This document shows positions 19,563 through 27,544 of a stretch of DNA of 38,131 nt, in pieces. The stretch lies in the NCBI GenBank assembly GCA_016789705.1, contig JAEUQR010000097.1, positions 1 through 38,131 on the forward strand. Direction: 5' to 3'. Under the pieces are notes generated by a model. The model searched no databases. It saw only the letters and a program-made list of their open reading frames with translations, and had not been told where the DNA came from. The position numbers and the translations under genes were made by a program. Position 1 is the first letter of the stretch, and every line of letters starts with the position of its first letter. Source of the stretch: Acidobacteriota bacterium (GTDB lineage Bacteria > Acidobacteriota > Vicinamibacteria > Vicinamibacterales > UBA2999).

Positions 19563-20965
19563 CGCAGGCCGAGTTCGTCGAGGGCCTGGGCCACGCCGTC
19601 GAGGTGCGTGAGGTGCATGGAGGCGTAGTTCGGCGCCAGCACCACGCCGTCGCCGCCGGCGCGGTAGGTGGCGAGCACCGACCGGCGCACGATGTCGGTC
19701 GAGCAGCGCGCCGTGTCGGGGCGCGTGCGCGGCGCGTCCACGCCGATCCCCATGTAGACCTTCGCGCGTCCCTCGACGCCCTTCACCGCCTCCACGCACT
19801 GCCCGTGCACGTAGGTGTCGGGATCCATGCCGGCGGCGACAAGCTGCGCGAACGGGGCTTCGTGCAGGCCGAGCACGCGGAAGAGCGCCGTCGTGGCCTC
19901 GTCGGGCGTGAAGTCGCGCAGCACGGTCTTGCGCAGGAAGCCGAGCTCCTTCGTCCAGACCTCGCCGGCCTGGTGCTGGTAGGTGATCGGCTTCACGAAG
20001 TCGGCGTACCGCGTCTGCTCCGCCCACGGCCACTGGGCGCGGCGCAGCAGGTTGAAGTGGTTGCGGTTCCACACGTTCAGGCCAAAGGGCAGCGTGGGCT
20101 TGCACCACTTCACGAGCCCGCAGAGTTCGCGGTCGAGGTCCTTGTTGCGCTCGAGCCAGAACTTCTCCCAGACCAGCACTTCGGGATTGTCGAGCAGCGT
20201 GCGCAGGAAGGTGATGAGCGTGCCGTCGACGAACGACTTGCCGGCGGCGGCTTCCTGCATGAAGTCGTACAGGCGCAGCAGGGCCTGGCGGCAGGCCTCG
20301 ACGTTCACGCCGCGGTCCTGCGCCTCGCGCCGTGCCGCCGGCGAGAAGTCGCCGGGCGCGCCGCCCTGAATCAGCGTGTCGAGCGGCGAGTTCCGCTCGT
20401 TGCACCACATCACGCCGTCGATGGCGTGGTTGCGCACCTGGTCCTCAATCATCGAGTGAATCCAGGTGCGATACCCCGGATGCGACGTCGACGGCTCGCT
20501 GCCGAAGCGGCCGAGGAGGTCGATCTCCATCGCCTGCGCCAGCGTGGGAATCTCGACGGCGGCGGCCGAGCCGTGGCCCGCGTACTTGAAGAAGGGCTCC
20601 ATCAGCTCGATGTAGACCTGCATACCGCGGGCGTGCGCGGCCGGCACGACCATCTGCAGGATGTCCTTCCCCGCGAACTCGGGGTCGCGACTCCGGTAGT
20701 CGGCCATGAAGGTGTCGCGGTAGTAGCGCGGGTCGGGGTCGAAGTAGGCGCCGCCGCGCATCTGATACGGCGCGGGCACACCGTGGTCGGGCCAGCCGTC
20801 GAGCGCGTGGCTGATGGAGCGTCCGCTCTTGAGCCCCAGCCAGCTCACCGTTCCGAGCATCAGCACGTTCACGCCGACGCGGTGCTGCAACGTGTCGAGC
20901 ACGGTCTCGACGCCTTCGTCGACGAAGCTGATGGGGCTGATCTGGATACCGACGAATCTCTGCAT
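19559..20965 (-). CDS. Unknown protein, glycoside-hydrolase-like TIM barrel
   Basis: This 468-aa protein is not one I can name. It starts MQRFVGIQISPISFVDEGVE and alternates strand-like and helix-like segments as a (beta/alpha)8 barrel would. Examples are NVLMLGTVSWLG, MQVYIELMEPFF, IDGVMWCNERNSPL, FVKPITYQHQAGEVW and DGVVLAPNYASM. The Glu residues in IELMEPF and CNERN and the Asp/His-rich early loop resemble those of hydrolase barrels. No signal peptide is visible, so it should be cytosolic. It is co-directional and 4-base coupled to the peptide-importer ATPase genes. Its whole upstream gap is filled by a palindromic repeat. It may be a sugar or glycopeptide hydrolase, but that is a guess. 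Confidence 0.7.
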   Translation of the reverse strand: MQRFVGIQISPISFVDEGVETVLDTLQHRVGVNVLMLGTVSWLGLKSGRSISHALDGWPDHGVPAPYQMRGGAYFDPDPRYYRDTFMADYRSRDPEFAGKDILQMVVPAAHARGMQVYIELMEPFFKYAGHGSAAAVEIPTLAQAMEIDLLGRFGSEPSTSHPGYRTWIHSMIEDQVRNHAIDGVMWCNERNSPLDTLIQGGAPGDFSPAARREAQDRGVNVEACRQALLRLYDFMQEAAAGKSFVDGTLITFLRTLLDNPEVLVWEKFWLERNKDLDRELCGLVKWCKPTLPFGLNVWNRNHFNLLRRAQWPWAEQTRYADFVKPITYQHQAGEVWTKELGFLRKTVLRDFTPDEATTALFRVLGLHEAPFAQLVAAGMDPDTYVHGQCVEAVKGVEGRAKVYMGIGVDAPRTRPDTARCSTDIVRRSVLATYRAGGDGVVLAPNYASMHLTHLDGVAQALDELGLR

Positions 20966-20967
20966 AC

Positions 20968-21015
20968 TGGGGTCAGACCCTATTCTGGCCCTGGCGCGAA
21001 TGGGGGCTGACCCCA
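20968..21015. repeat. REP-like palindrome (GGGGTCAGACCC type)
   Basis: Two 17-base arms, TGGGGTCAGACCCTATT (20968-20984) and AATGGGGGCTGACCCCA (20999-21015), are inverted repeats matching at 15 of 17 positions around a 14-base spacer. The unit fills the gap between the aminotransferase stop (at 21016) and the next ATG (20965). I recall near-identical GGGGTCAGACCCC units scattered in many bacterial genomes next to REP-associated tyrosine transposases; none of those genes is in this window. It would fold as a stable RNA hairpin inside the operon. Confidence 0.72.
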
Positions 21016-22182
21016 CTATGCACCATGGGCGAATTCTGCGATCCGGGCCATCGCCTCGCGGATGAGCGGCAGCGGCTGCAGGTAACTGATGCGGATGTAG
21101 TCGGTGCTGGTGTCGCCGAACATCGTGCCCGGAAACACCATCACCCCGGTCTCGCGCAGCAGCCGCTCGCAGAACTCTGGGGCGGGCAGGCCCGACGACG
21201 AGATGTTCGTGTAGATGTAGAAGGCGCCGCCCGGGTGGCCGTAGGTGAAGCCGGCCGCGGTCAGCGCCGGCATCAGCCACGCGCGCCGTTCGGCATAGTC
21301 GGCGAGCATCTGCTGAACCGGCTCCTGTGGGCCGGTGAGCGCCGCGAGCGCGGCGTACTGGCTGATGGTGCAGGTGTTGATCGAGAGCGTGTGGCGCGGC
21401 TCGGTCACCTGCGCCACGAAGTCGCCGGGGGCCGCGAGATACCCGACGCGCCAGCCGGTCATCGCGTAGGTCTTCGAGAAGCCGTTCAGCGTCACCGTGC
21501 GCTCACGCATGCCCGGCAGCGTCGCGATCGAGAGATGCGCGTTCGGCGCGTAAATCATGCGCGCGTAGATCTCGTCGGCGACGACGAGCAGGTCGTAACG
21601 GATCGCGAGGTCGGCGATGGCGCGGATCGCGGCGGGGGGTGTGACGGCGCCGGTGGGATTGTTCGGCGAGGTCAGCACGAACATCCGCGTGCGCGGGGTG
21701 ACGCGGCGCTCGATTTCGGCGACGTCGAGCGCGAAGTCGTCCTTCTCGTAGGTCGGCACCGGCACCGGCACGCCGCCGCAGAGGCGCACCGCCGTGTCGT
21801 AGGTCGTGAAGCGCGGGCTCGTGATGAGCACTTCGTCGCCGGGCGCGCAGAGGCCCAGCATCGTCAGCATGATGCCTTCCTGCGCCCCGGCCGTGACGAC
21901 GATCTCGTCGGCGCCGTAGTCGAGCCCGTGCGCCGCCTTGAGATCGGCGGCAATCGCCGTGCGCAGCGCCGGCAGCCCCGTGGGTCCCGTGTAGTGATGA
22001 TGATTGGCGTCGATGGCCGCCTTGGCCGCCGCCACGATGTGGCTCGGCGTATGAAAGTCGGGGTCGCCGCGGCCGAGCGCGATCACGTTCGGCATGCCGG
22101 CGGCGAGCGCCAGCATGCGTGTGCGGAACGCGCCGTCTTCCTCGACGATACGCGGCGCGAGCCGCGAGGCCAGCAGGCTCAT
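21016..22182 (-). CDS. PLP aminotransferase class I (copy 1, left arm)
   Basis: This 388-aa fold-type I aminotransferase has HYTGPTGLPALRTAIA (63-78), SPNNPTGAVTPP (172-183), VVADEIYA (200-207) and the PLP lysine motif NGFSKTYAMTGWRVGY with Lys237. These match aspartate/alanine-type transaminases of the AspC Igamma group. Its closest visible relative is the aminotransferase at 30060 on the opposite arm, with long identical runs around the lysine and the NPTG motif. The ATG at 22182 overlaps the amidohydrolase stop by 4 bases. It probably transfers an amino group from an amino acid freed by the peptidases of the cluster. Confidence 0.93.
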   Translation of the reverse strand: MSLLASRLAPRIVEEDGAFRTRMLALAAGMPNVIALGRGDPDFHTPSHIVAAAKAAIDANHHHYTGPTGLPALRTAIAADLKAAHGLDYGADEIVVTAGAQEGIMLTMLGLCAPGDEVLITSPRFTTYDTAVRLCGGVPVPVPTYEKDDFALDVAEIERRVTPRTRMFVLTSPNNPTGAVTPPAAIRAIADLAIRYDLLVVADEIYARMIYAPNAHLSIATLPGMRERTVTLNGFSKTYAMTGWRVGYLAAPGDFVAQVTEPRHTLSINTCTISQYAALAALTGPQEPVQQMLADYAERRAWLMPALTAAGFTYGHPGGAFYIYTNISSSGLPAPEFCERLLRETGVMVFPGTMFGDTSTDYIRISYLQPLPLIREAMARIAEFAHGA

Positions 22183-23405
22183 CCGTGCATCCTCTTGCCG
22201 TTCACGAAGGTCATCCGCACACGTTCGAGCGCGAAGAGATCCTGGTCCGGATTGCCGTCGACGACGATGAGGTCCGCGGCCTTGCCGGGCGCGAGCGTGC
22301 CGATGACCTGCTCCATGCGCGAGACCCGCGAGGCGCGGACCGTAATCGAGGCGAGCGCGTCCATCGCGTCGGCGCACACGCCCACCTTCACCATGTGCGC
22401 GAGCTCCGGCGCGATGACGTCGTGCTCCACGGCGGGGCTGCCGGCATCGGTGCCGAACACGATCGGCACGCCAGCCTTCGCCGCCCGTACAAGGCCCTCA
22501 TAGCGGGCGGGATTGGCGACTGCCTTCTGCCGTTCCTCGACCTTCCAGTCGGGAATGCCGAACTTCTTCGCGACGGCCGGCTGGCTCTGCTGCACGAGGG
22601 GCGCAAAGGTCGTGACGATTGGAATCTTCTTCTCGAGCAGCAGGGCGACGGTGGAGTCGGACATCGAGCCGCCGTGTTCGACGCAGTCCACGCCGAATCG
22701 CGCCACCCGTTCGATGCAGGCGTCGTAGGTGGCATGCGCCGTGATGGGCAGGTTGTTGCGGTGCGCCTCGTCGATGACGGCGTACAGTTCCTCGTCGGTG
22801 AACTCGAGCGTGTCGTGGCAGGCCATGATCTTGATGAGGTCGGCGCCGCCCTTCACCTGCTCGCGCACGGCGCGCCGCATCTCGTCGGCACCGCTGGCCT
22901 CGCGGCACACCCAGTACGTGTGGCCACCGGTCTGAATGATGGCGTTGCCGCACACCTTGAGCCGCGGCCCCGGGAAGATGCCTTGCTCGATGGCCTGTTT
23001 CGAGAACAGGTTCATGTCGTGGAAGCCGAGGTCGCGCACCAGGGTGACGCCGGCGCGCAGGCTCTTCAGCATGTTGGCCGCGGCCTTGAACGCCGAGATC
23101 GGCCGCGGGTCGTCCATCGACTGCCGCGCCAGGTCGTGGATGCCGTCCCAGTTCAGGTGCGCGTGGCTGTTGATGAGCCCCGGCATGATCGTGCCGCCGG
23201 TGGCGATGACCGTGCCGCGGTCGGAGGGCATCTCGGCGCGGGCGCCGACGGCCACGATCGTCCCGGCATCGATTTCGACGAAGCCGTCCTCGATGACCGG
23301 GCCCGCCATCGTGAGCACGCGGCCCGTGAAGACCAGGTGCGGCTGCGGCAGGTCGAACATCGGCTTCGTGATCTTCTGGTAGCGCCAGGCGGCAGGTTCG
23401 GGCAT
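22179..23405 (-). CDS. Metal-dependent amidohydrolase (imidazolonepropionase/prolidase-like)
   Basis: This 408-aa protein shows the amidohydrolase-superfamily ligand set: HAH (His81, His83) after GLINS, Lys192 in DLIKIMACHD, His224 in ITAHAT, His244 in CVEHGG and Asp320 in VFGTDAG. The N- and C-terminal strands (VFTGRVLTM and GKAADLIVVDGNP) form the usual side beta-sandwich. Relatives hydrolyse cyclic amides, imide rings or Xaa-Pro peptides, so a ring-opening or amide-cleaving step is likely. The ATG at 23405 has GGAG 8 bases upstream; Met16 is an alternative start. A candidate promoter precedes it, so it may begin its own transcript inside the left arm. Confidence 0.9.
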   Translation of the reverse strand: MPEPAAWRYQKITKPMFDLPQPHLVFTGRVLTMAGPVIEDGFVEIDAGTIVAVGARAEMPSDRGTVIATGGTIMPGLINSHAHLNWDGIHDLARQSMDDPRPISAFKAAANMLKSLRAGVTLVRDLGFHDMNLFSKQAIEQGIFPGPRLKVCGNAIIQTGGHTYWVCREASGADEMRRAVREQVKGGADLIKIMACHDTLEFTDEELYAVIDEAHRNNLPITAHATYDACIERVARFGVDCVEHGGSMSDSTVALLLEKKIPIVTTFAPLVQQSQPAVAKKFGIPDWKVEERQKAVANPARYEGLVRAAKAGVPIVFGTDAGSPAVEHDVIAPELAHMVKVGVCADAMDALASITVRASRVSRMEQVIGTLAPGKAADLIVVDGNPDQDLFALERVRMTFVNGKRMHG

Positions 23406-23462
23406 GGGTGGGACTCCGTGATAGCGCCGCGGCGCGCGTCGGCTCGGGGCGGCGTGTGCGGC

Positions 23463-23492
23463 ATTCTCGATGAAAACAGCGTGGGCTGTCGA
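23463..23492 (-). promoter_or_regulatory. Candidate promoter for the amidohydrolase unit
   Basis: On the minus strand TCGACA (23487-23492, five of six matches to TTGACA) and GAGAAT (23463-23468, four of six) are 18 bases apart, about 57 bases before the amidohydrolase ATG. The 110-base gap is the longest in the left arm. Confidence 0.35.
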
Positions 23493-23515
23493 ACGGTGGG
23501 CGGCCGCGCCGCTGT

Positions 23516-24391
23516 TCAGAGCGTCAGGTCCTCACCGTCGCGGGGGATGCGCACGGTCGAGCGGACGCCGGCGCGACGGAGGCCCTCGCGCAGATCGGCG
23601 CGTGTCAGCACGCAGTGATTCACCGCCTCCATGTGGACGGCGATTACGGTCGCACGCGGGGCCGCCCGGCAGACTTCCACCACGTCGCCGAGGCCCATGA
23701 TGATGAGCCCGCCTTCGAGGAACTGCGCTGCGCCCGCGTTCACCACGATGACGTCCGGCGCATGGGCCTCGATGGCGTCGGCGACTTCCGGACACCACGT
23801 GGTGTCGCCCGCGATGTAGATCGTCGGCAGTCCCTCGCGGGCGAGGACGTACCCCGACACCGTGCCCATGCGCTGGCCGATGTCGCCGTGGCCGTGCCGG
23901 CCGCCGGTGCGCGCGATCGTGATGCCGTCCCACGTCACCATCGACTCGACCGCTCGCGCCGCGGTGAAGCCTGCCGTCGTGACGCGCTCGAGGTCCGTGG
24001 GCTGGACGAACAGCGTGCCGCCTTTCGGCAGCAGCTCACGCGCCACCGGATCCCAGTGATCGACGTGCAGGTGCGTGAGCAGCGTCGCATCGACGCCGGC
24101 GACGACCTGCGCCGCAGGCATCGGCAGCTCGATGAGCGGGTTGGGCCGTGGATTCGGCGTGTTATTGAACGCCGGCAGCGCGCCGGCGGGGCTCAGGAAC
24201 GGATCGAGCAGCAGCGTGCGTCCACCGTAGCGGATGATCGATGTGGCGTTGCGCACGAGCTGCAGGCGGGCTGGGCCGGTCGTGTTCGCGCCACGGGCCT
24301 GCGCCTGCGCAGGGCCCCGCACAGCGGCACTCGCCGGCGTGGCCGCCAGGGCCGAGGCGGCCGTTGCTGTCAGGAAGTCGCGTCGGGTCAT
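23516..24391 (-). CDS. Exported metallo-beta-lactamase-fold hydrolase (UPF0173-like)
   Basis: This 291-aa protein starts with a twin-arginine-like signal, MTRRDFLTATAASALAATPA, followed by SAAV, and so should be exported. The MBL fold is shown by LLDPFLSP (61-68), the zinc motif THLHVDH (106-112), YIAGDTTW and a final VIAVHMEAVNHC with a late His. This arrangement matches UPF0173/L-ascorbate-lactonase-like proteins, whose substrates are often unknown. The gene starts 14 bases after the M24 gene stops, so it is likely in the same transcript. A periplasmic hydrolase beside a peptide-uptake system could process the substrate before import, which is inference. Confidence 0.88.
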   Translation of the reverse strand: MTRRDFLTATAASALAATPASAAVRGPAQAQARGANTTGPARLQLVRNATSIIRYGGRTLLLDPFLSPAGALPAFNNTPNPRPNPLIELPMPAAQVVAGVDATLLTHLHVDHWDPVARELLPKGGTLFVQPTDLERVTTAGFTAARAVESMVTWDGITIARTGGRHGHGDIGQRMGTVSGYVLAREGLPTIYIAGDTTWCPEVADAIEAHAPDVIVVNAGAAQFLEGGLIIMGLGDVVEVCRAAPRATVIAVHMEAVNHCVLTRADLREGLRRAGVRSTVRIPRDGEDLTL

Positions 24392-24405
24392 GGCGCCGCC
24401 GTGTC

Positions 24406-25572
24406 TCAGAGGAAGAGCATCCGCGTCTCGGGCGGATGGGTGGATTGAAAACGACTGGCGACCTCGACGGCGCCGTTGCCGGTGATGAGCGTCTCGATGG
24501 TACGCCAGCCGTCGTGGCCCGGGCGATAGATGCCGGGCTCGCACGAGAAGACCATGCCGGGCGCTGCCGGTGTCGTGTCGCCGGGTGCGAGCCACGGCGC
24601 TTCGTGGCCCTCGACGCCCATGCCATGACCGATGCGGTGGCGGATCGTGTCGCCGAGGCCGGCCGCACGGATCGGCGCGAGCGCCGCGGTGTTGACCTCG
24701 GCGCAGGGGAGTCCGCGGGCGAGGGCGTCGATGGTCGCGCAGGTCGCCTCGTCCATCGCCCGCATGACGAGCCGCTGTTTCGTCGTGGGCGTGCCGCACA
24801 CGAACGTGGCGCCGCTTTCAGCGTGATAGCCGCCAAGGCTGCAGCCGATGCCGGCAATCACGGGCTCGCCGGGACGCGGCTGCCGGGCCTGCACCGCGCC
24901 GTGCGGCAGGGCCGCGCGCGGCCCCGAGTGCACCGAGGCCGTGATGCCGACCTTCGTGCCCTGGAACGCCGGGCCGTGCGTGGCCATCAGCGCCGCGCGT
25001 GCGTGACCGGTGGCGTCGGCCATGAGATCCAGTTCCGTGCCGCCCTGGTGGATGATGTCGGCGCCGGCGGCGAGCAGGCGTTCGAGCACGCGATCGGCGA
25101 AGCGGGCCGCTTCGCGGATGAGGGCGCGTTCGGCGTCGTGTTTCACGACGCGTTCGTGGCGCACGTAGTCCGCAAGGTCCAGATGCGCGAGCCGCGCCCG
25201 CGCGTTGTCCACGAGACGCCCCTCCAGCGCATCGATGCCGAGACGTCGCGCGCCGGTCTCGCCGATCATCCAGAGCACGGGCGGCACCTCGCCCGGGAAC
25301 TCGTCGTAGGTCGTGACCCTCACGCCCGGCACATCGAGCGCGTTTTCGAGTTCGAGCTGCGGCACGAGCAGCTGCGCATCGCCCTCGACCGGCAGCCACA
25401 GCCCCATCGGCCGCTCGTTCACGGAGAAGTGCCAGCCGGTGGCGTAGGTCACGTTGCCCGGCGCGAGCACGAGCAGCCCGTCGAGGCCGGCCGCGGCGGC
25501 CCGTGCCCGCAGGCGATCGCGCACCGTGGCGCGGAACGCCGGAGCGAGCGGCGCCAGCGCCGGCGCTGTCAC
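24406..25572 (-). CDS. M24 'pita-bread' hydrolase with altered metal site
   Basis: This 388-aa protein has the creatinase/prolidase N-terminal domain (about 10-140, with GLLVLAPGNVTYATGW) and the pita-bread domain (145-388). His224 (ALPHG), His316 (RIGHGMG), Glu345 (FSCEPGIY) and Glu360 (RTIETLI) are in place. The first two metal aspartates of M24 peptidases, expected around GYHAESGATF, are Gly241 and Glu252. Metal-free members such as creatinase and ectoine hydrolase also lack the full metal set, so it may hydrolyse a non-peptide C-N bond. The GTG start overlaps the upstream dehydrogenase stop by 4 bases. Assigning it simply as an Xaa-Pro aminopeptidase would be unsafe. Confidence 0.85.
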   Translation of the reverse strand: MTAPALAPLAPAFRATVRDRLRARAAAAGLDGLLVLAPGNVTYATGWHFSVNERPMGLWLPVEGDAQLLVPQLELENALDVPGVRVTTYDEFPGEVPPVLWMIGETGARRLGIDALEGRLVDNARARLAHLDLADYVRHERVVKHDAERALIREAARFADRVLERLLAAGADIIHQGGTELDLMADATGHARAALMATHGPAFQGTKVGITASVHSGPRAALPHGAVQARQPRPGEPVIAGIGCSLGGYHAESGATFVCGTPTTKQRLVMRAMDEATCATIDALARGLPCAEVNTAALAPIRAAGLGDTIRHRIGHGMGVEGHEAPWLAPGDTTPAAPGMVFSCEPGIYRPGHDGWRTIETLITGNGAVEVASRFQSTHPPETRMLFL

Positions 25573-26657
25573 AGACGCGCCTCGCGCCACGGCCCGACGA
25601 CACTCAGCGTCTCCCGCACGCCCAGTTCCTGGCCGAGTGCCGTGAGGTCCACGAGCACGCCGTTGTCGAGCGGCACGCCGACGGCGAGTTTCGTCGCCAC
25701 GCGGCGCGCCTCCTGTTCGCCGGGAATCAGCACTTCGTCGACGCCGGGACGCCGCGCCCGCGACTTCACCATGCGCGCGAAGTCGTCCATGCGGCGCGTG
25801 AACTCGTCGAGCGGCATGAACCACGCGATATCGATGGCGGTGAGCGTGTGGCTCACGTCGAGCTTCGCCGGGTCGGCGTAGGGGGTGAGGCCGTAGCCGC
25901 CGCCGCCGATGACGCCGGTGAGCACGTCGGTCATGAACGCGAGGCCGTAGCCCTTGTAGGTGCCGATGCCGAGCAGCGCGCCGGCCATCGCCGCGTTCGG
26001 GTCGTCGGTCTCGTGGCCATCGGGCGTGAGCGCCCAGTCGCGCGGCATCGGCCGTCCCTCGCGGGCATGCCACTGCATCATGCCCTTGCCGGCGGTCGTG
26101 AGCGCGATGTCGAGCACGGCGGGGAAGCCCAGACCGGTGGGCGCGGCGATGCCCCACGGGTTCGTGCCGACGGCGCCTTCACGTGCGCCCCACGGCGCCA
26201 TCTCGGGGCCGGCGTTGGTGAAGGCGATGCCGAGGCAGCCGGCGTCGGACGCCTGGCACGCGTGCACGGCGCTCGATCCGAAGTGGGTGGAGTTGCGCAC
26301 GACCACCTGGCCGATGCCGCACACCTTGGCTTTCTCGATGGCGAGCCTCATCGCCCGCGCGGCGGCCACGGTGCCGATGCCGTTGTGCGCGTCGACGAGC
26401 GCGAGCGCGGGGCTTTCCTTGACGACCTCCCACGGCGCGCGCGGGTCGACCTGCTTGTCGCGCAGCCGCTCCTGGTAGCGGCGCAGGCGCCGCACGCCCT
26501 GGCCGTGGCCGGGATGGAAGCGCAGTTCGGAGAAGACGAGCGCGCGGCCGAAGATGGCGGCGTCCTCGTCAGTGAGGCCGAGGGCGCGGAAGACGGCGAT
26601 CGTGAAGGTTTCGAGACTGTCGCGCGTGACCGCGGTCATCGCAATGGTCGTGGACAT
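25569..26657 (-). CDS. Ldh2/malate-type NAD(P) dehydrogenase (AllD/YiaK family)
   Basis: This 362-aa protein belongs to the LDH2/MDH2 oxidoreductase family, which is unrelated to Rossmann-type dehydrogenases. Marks are FHPGHGQGVRRL (His48 and His51), NSTHFGSSAVHA (His125), AVGTNPWGIAAP and GYGLAFMTDVLTG. The family includes ureidoglycolate dehydrogenase AllD, 2,3-diketo-L-gulonate reductase YiaK and sulfolactate dehydrogenase. AllD acts on ureidoglycolate, and an AllA-type ureidoglycolate lyase is encoded on the opposite arm, so a ureide or 2-hydroxy-acid substrate is attractive. Its ATG overlaps the stop of the DUF4438-like gene by one base. Confidence 0.9.
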   Translation of the reverse strand: MSTTIAMTAVTRDSLETFTIAVFRALGLTDEDAAIFGRALVFSELRFHPGHGQGVRRLRRYQERLRDKQVDPRAPWEVVKESPALALVDAHNGIGTVAAARAMRLAIEKAKVCGIGQVVVRNSTHFGSSAVHACQASDAGCLGIAFTNAGPEMAPWGAREGAVGTNPWGIAAPTGLGFPAVLDIALTTAGKGMMQWHAREGRPMPRDWALTPDGHETDDPNAAMAGALLGIGTYKGYGLAFMTDVLTGVIGGGGYGLTPYADPAKLDVSHTLTAIDIAWFMPLDEFTRRMDDFARMVKSRARRPGVDEVLIPGEQEARRVATKLAVGVPLDNGVLVDLTALGQELGVRETLSVVGPWREARL

Positions 26658-27544
26658 CAGGGCTCCAGGGCGAGCAGGTCGGCGAGGTTGGCGCCGGACT
26701 CGTCGAAGCTCCCGAGTTCGCCGGCCGGTGCCGTGAGCAGCACGGTGATGCCCGGACCGTAGCCGGCGCGTGGACCGTCCGTGCTGCAGACGACGCCGAT
26801 CGCGCGGGCGCCGCGCAGGTAGCCGTGATTGAAGCGGCTGTCGGTGTCGTCGAGGGCGACGATGTCGCCCAGACGCAGGCGGTCGAGACCGAGCTCCGCG
26901 AGCAGCGCGCGATCGGTGGATTGCATGTGCACGCTGCCGCCCTCGGACGTGAGCCCCAGTCCCGCGCCCACGAGGTGCGCGGGGATCCGCGCGGTCACGC
27001 CGATGAGCACGCGCCCGTTGTCTTCCCGCGCCGGCAGCACGCCGAGCAGGTCGGGTGACAGGCTGCGGAGCGCGATGGCCGGGTGCGCGGTGAACGTCAT
27101 GCCCACCCCCTCCGCGCGCACCACGATCTGATCGCCCACCGCCATGGTCGCGCGGGCCGCCTTCGGCAGATGCACGATGAGCTGTTCGGAGAACCGGCCC
27201 GACTTGCCCGTGACCACGCCGCGCGTGCCGGCCGCCTGGCCGGTCATCACCGTGGCGCGATTGCCGACACACGCATAGGTGATGAGGCCGCGGTTCTTCG
27301 TGTCCTCCGCGTGCCGGATGCTCACGCCCGGGTGGATGCAGTCGGCGGCCCAGCCGAAGGCGCGGTCGCCGACCGACACGTTGTAGACGAGGCCGCCCCA
27401 TGCCGGCAGCAGGAATGCCGTGCCGTCGGCGGCGAGCCGGTACGGTTCGGCCGGCAGCGCCGGCAGGCTCGGGTGCGCGACGGCGCCGGCCACGGACACG
27501 GCGATGAGATCGGCGCGATTGGTGGCAATCGTGTGGGCGGTCAT
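26657..27544 (-). CDS. DUF4438-like protein, copy B
   Basis: This 295-aa protein is built like its neighbour at 27541. Shared segments are GLVYNVSVGDRAFGWAAD, PGVSIRHAE, ACVGNRATVMTGQA, RGVVTG, VGDQIVVRAEGVG, and a late LLAELGLDRLRLGDIVAL. I recall such proteins as DUF4438, known from Thermotoga and others without an assigned function. The His/Asp-rich central part suggests a metal or small-molecule site. There is no signal peptide. The ATG overlaps the copy A stop by 4 bases. Copy B differs most at the termini and in replacing GDHVEPGVS with ADCIHPGVS, so the two may form a heteromer or have different substrates. Confidence 0.75.
   Translation of the reverse strand: MTAHTIATNRADLIAVSVAGAVAHPSLPALPAEPYRLAADGTAFLLPAWGGLVYNVSVGDRAFGWAADCIHPGVSIRHAEDTKNRGLITYACVGNRATVMTGQAAGTRGVVTGKSGRFSEQLIVHLPKAARATMAVGDQIVVRAEGVGMTFTAHPAIALRSLSPDLLGVLPAREDNGRVLIGVTARIPAHLVGAGLGLTSEGGSVHMQSTDRALLAELGLDRLRLGDIVALDDTDSRFNHGYLRGARAIGVVCSTDGPRAGYGPGITVLLTAPAGELGSFDESGANLADLLALEP

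Noticed and set aside
20968..21015. Rho-independent terminator
   Set aside because: The stem is strong but there is no T-run on either side, and the unit sits inside a same-direction gene series; a REP-like repeat fits better.
21025..23618. Long plus-strand frames opposite the aminotransferase and amidohydrolase
   Set aside because: They are mirror frames of GC-rich genes, with no recognisable motif and no ribosome site.
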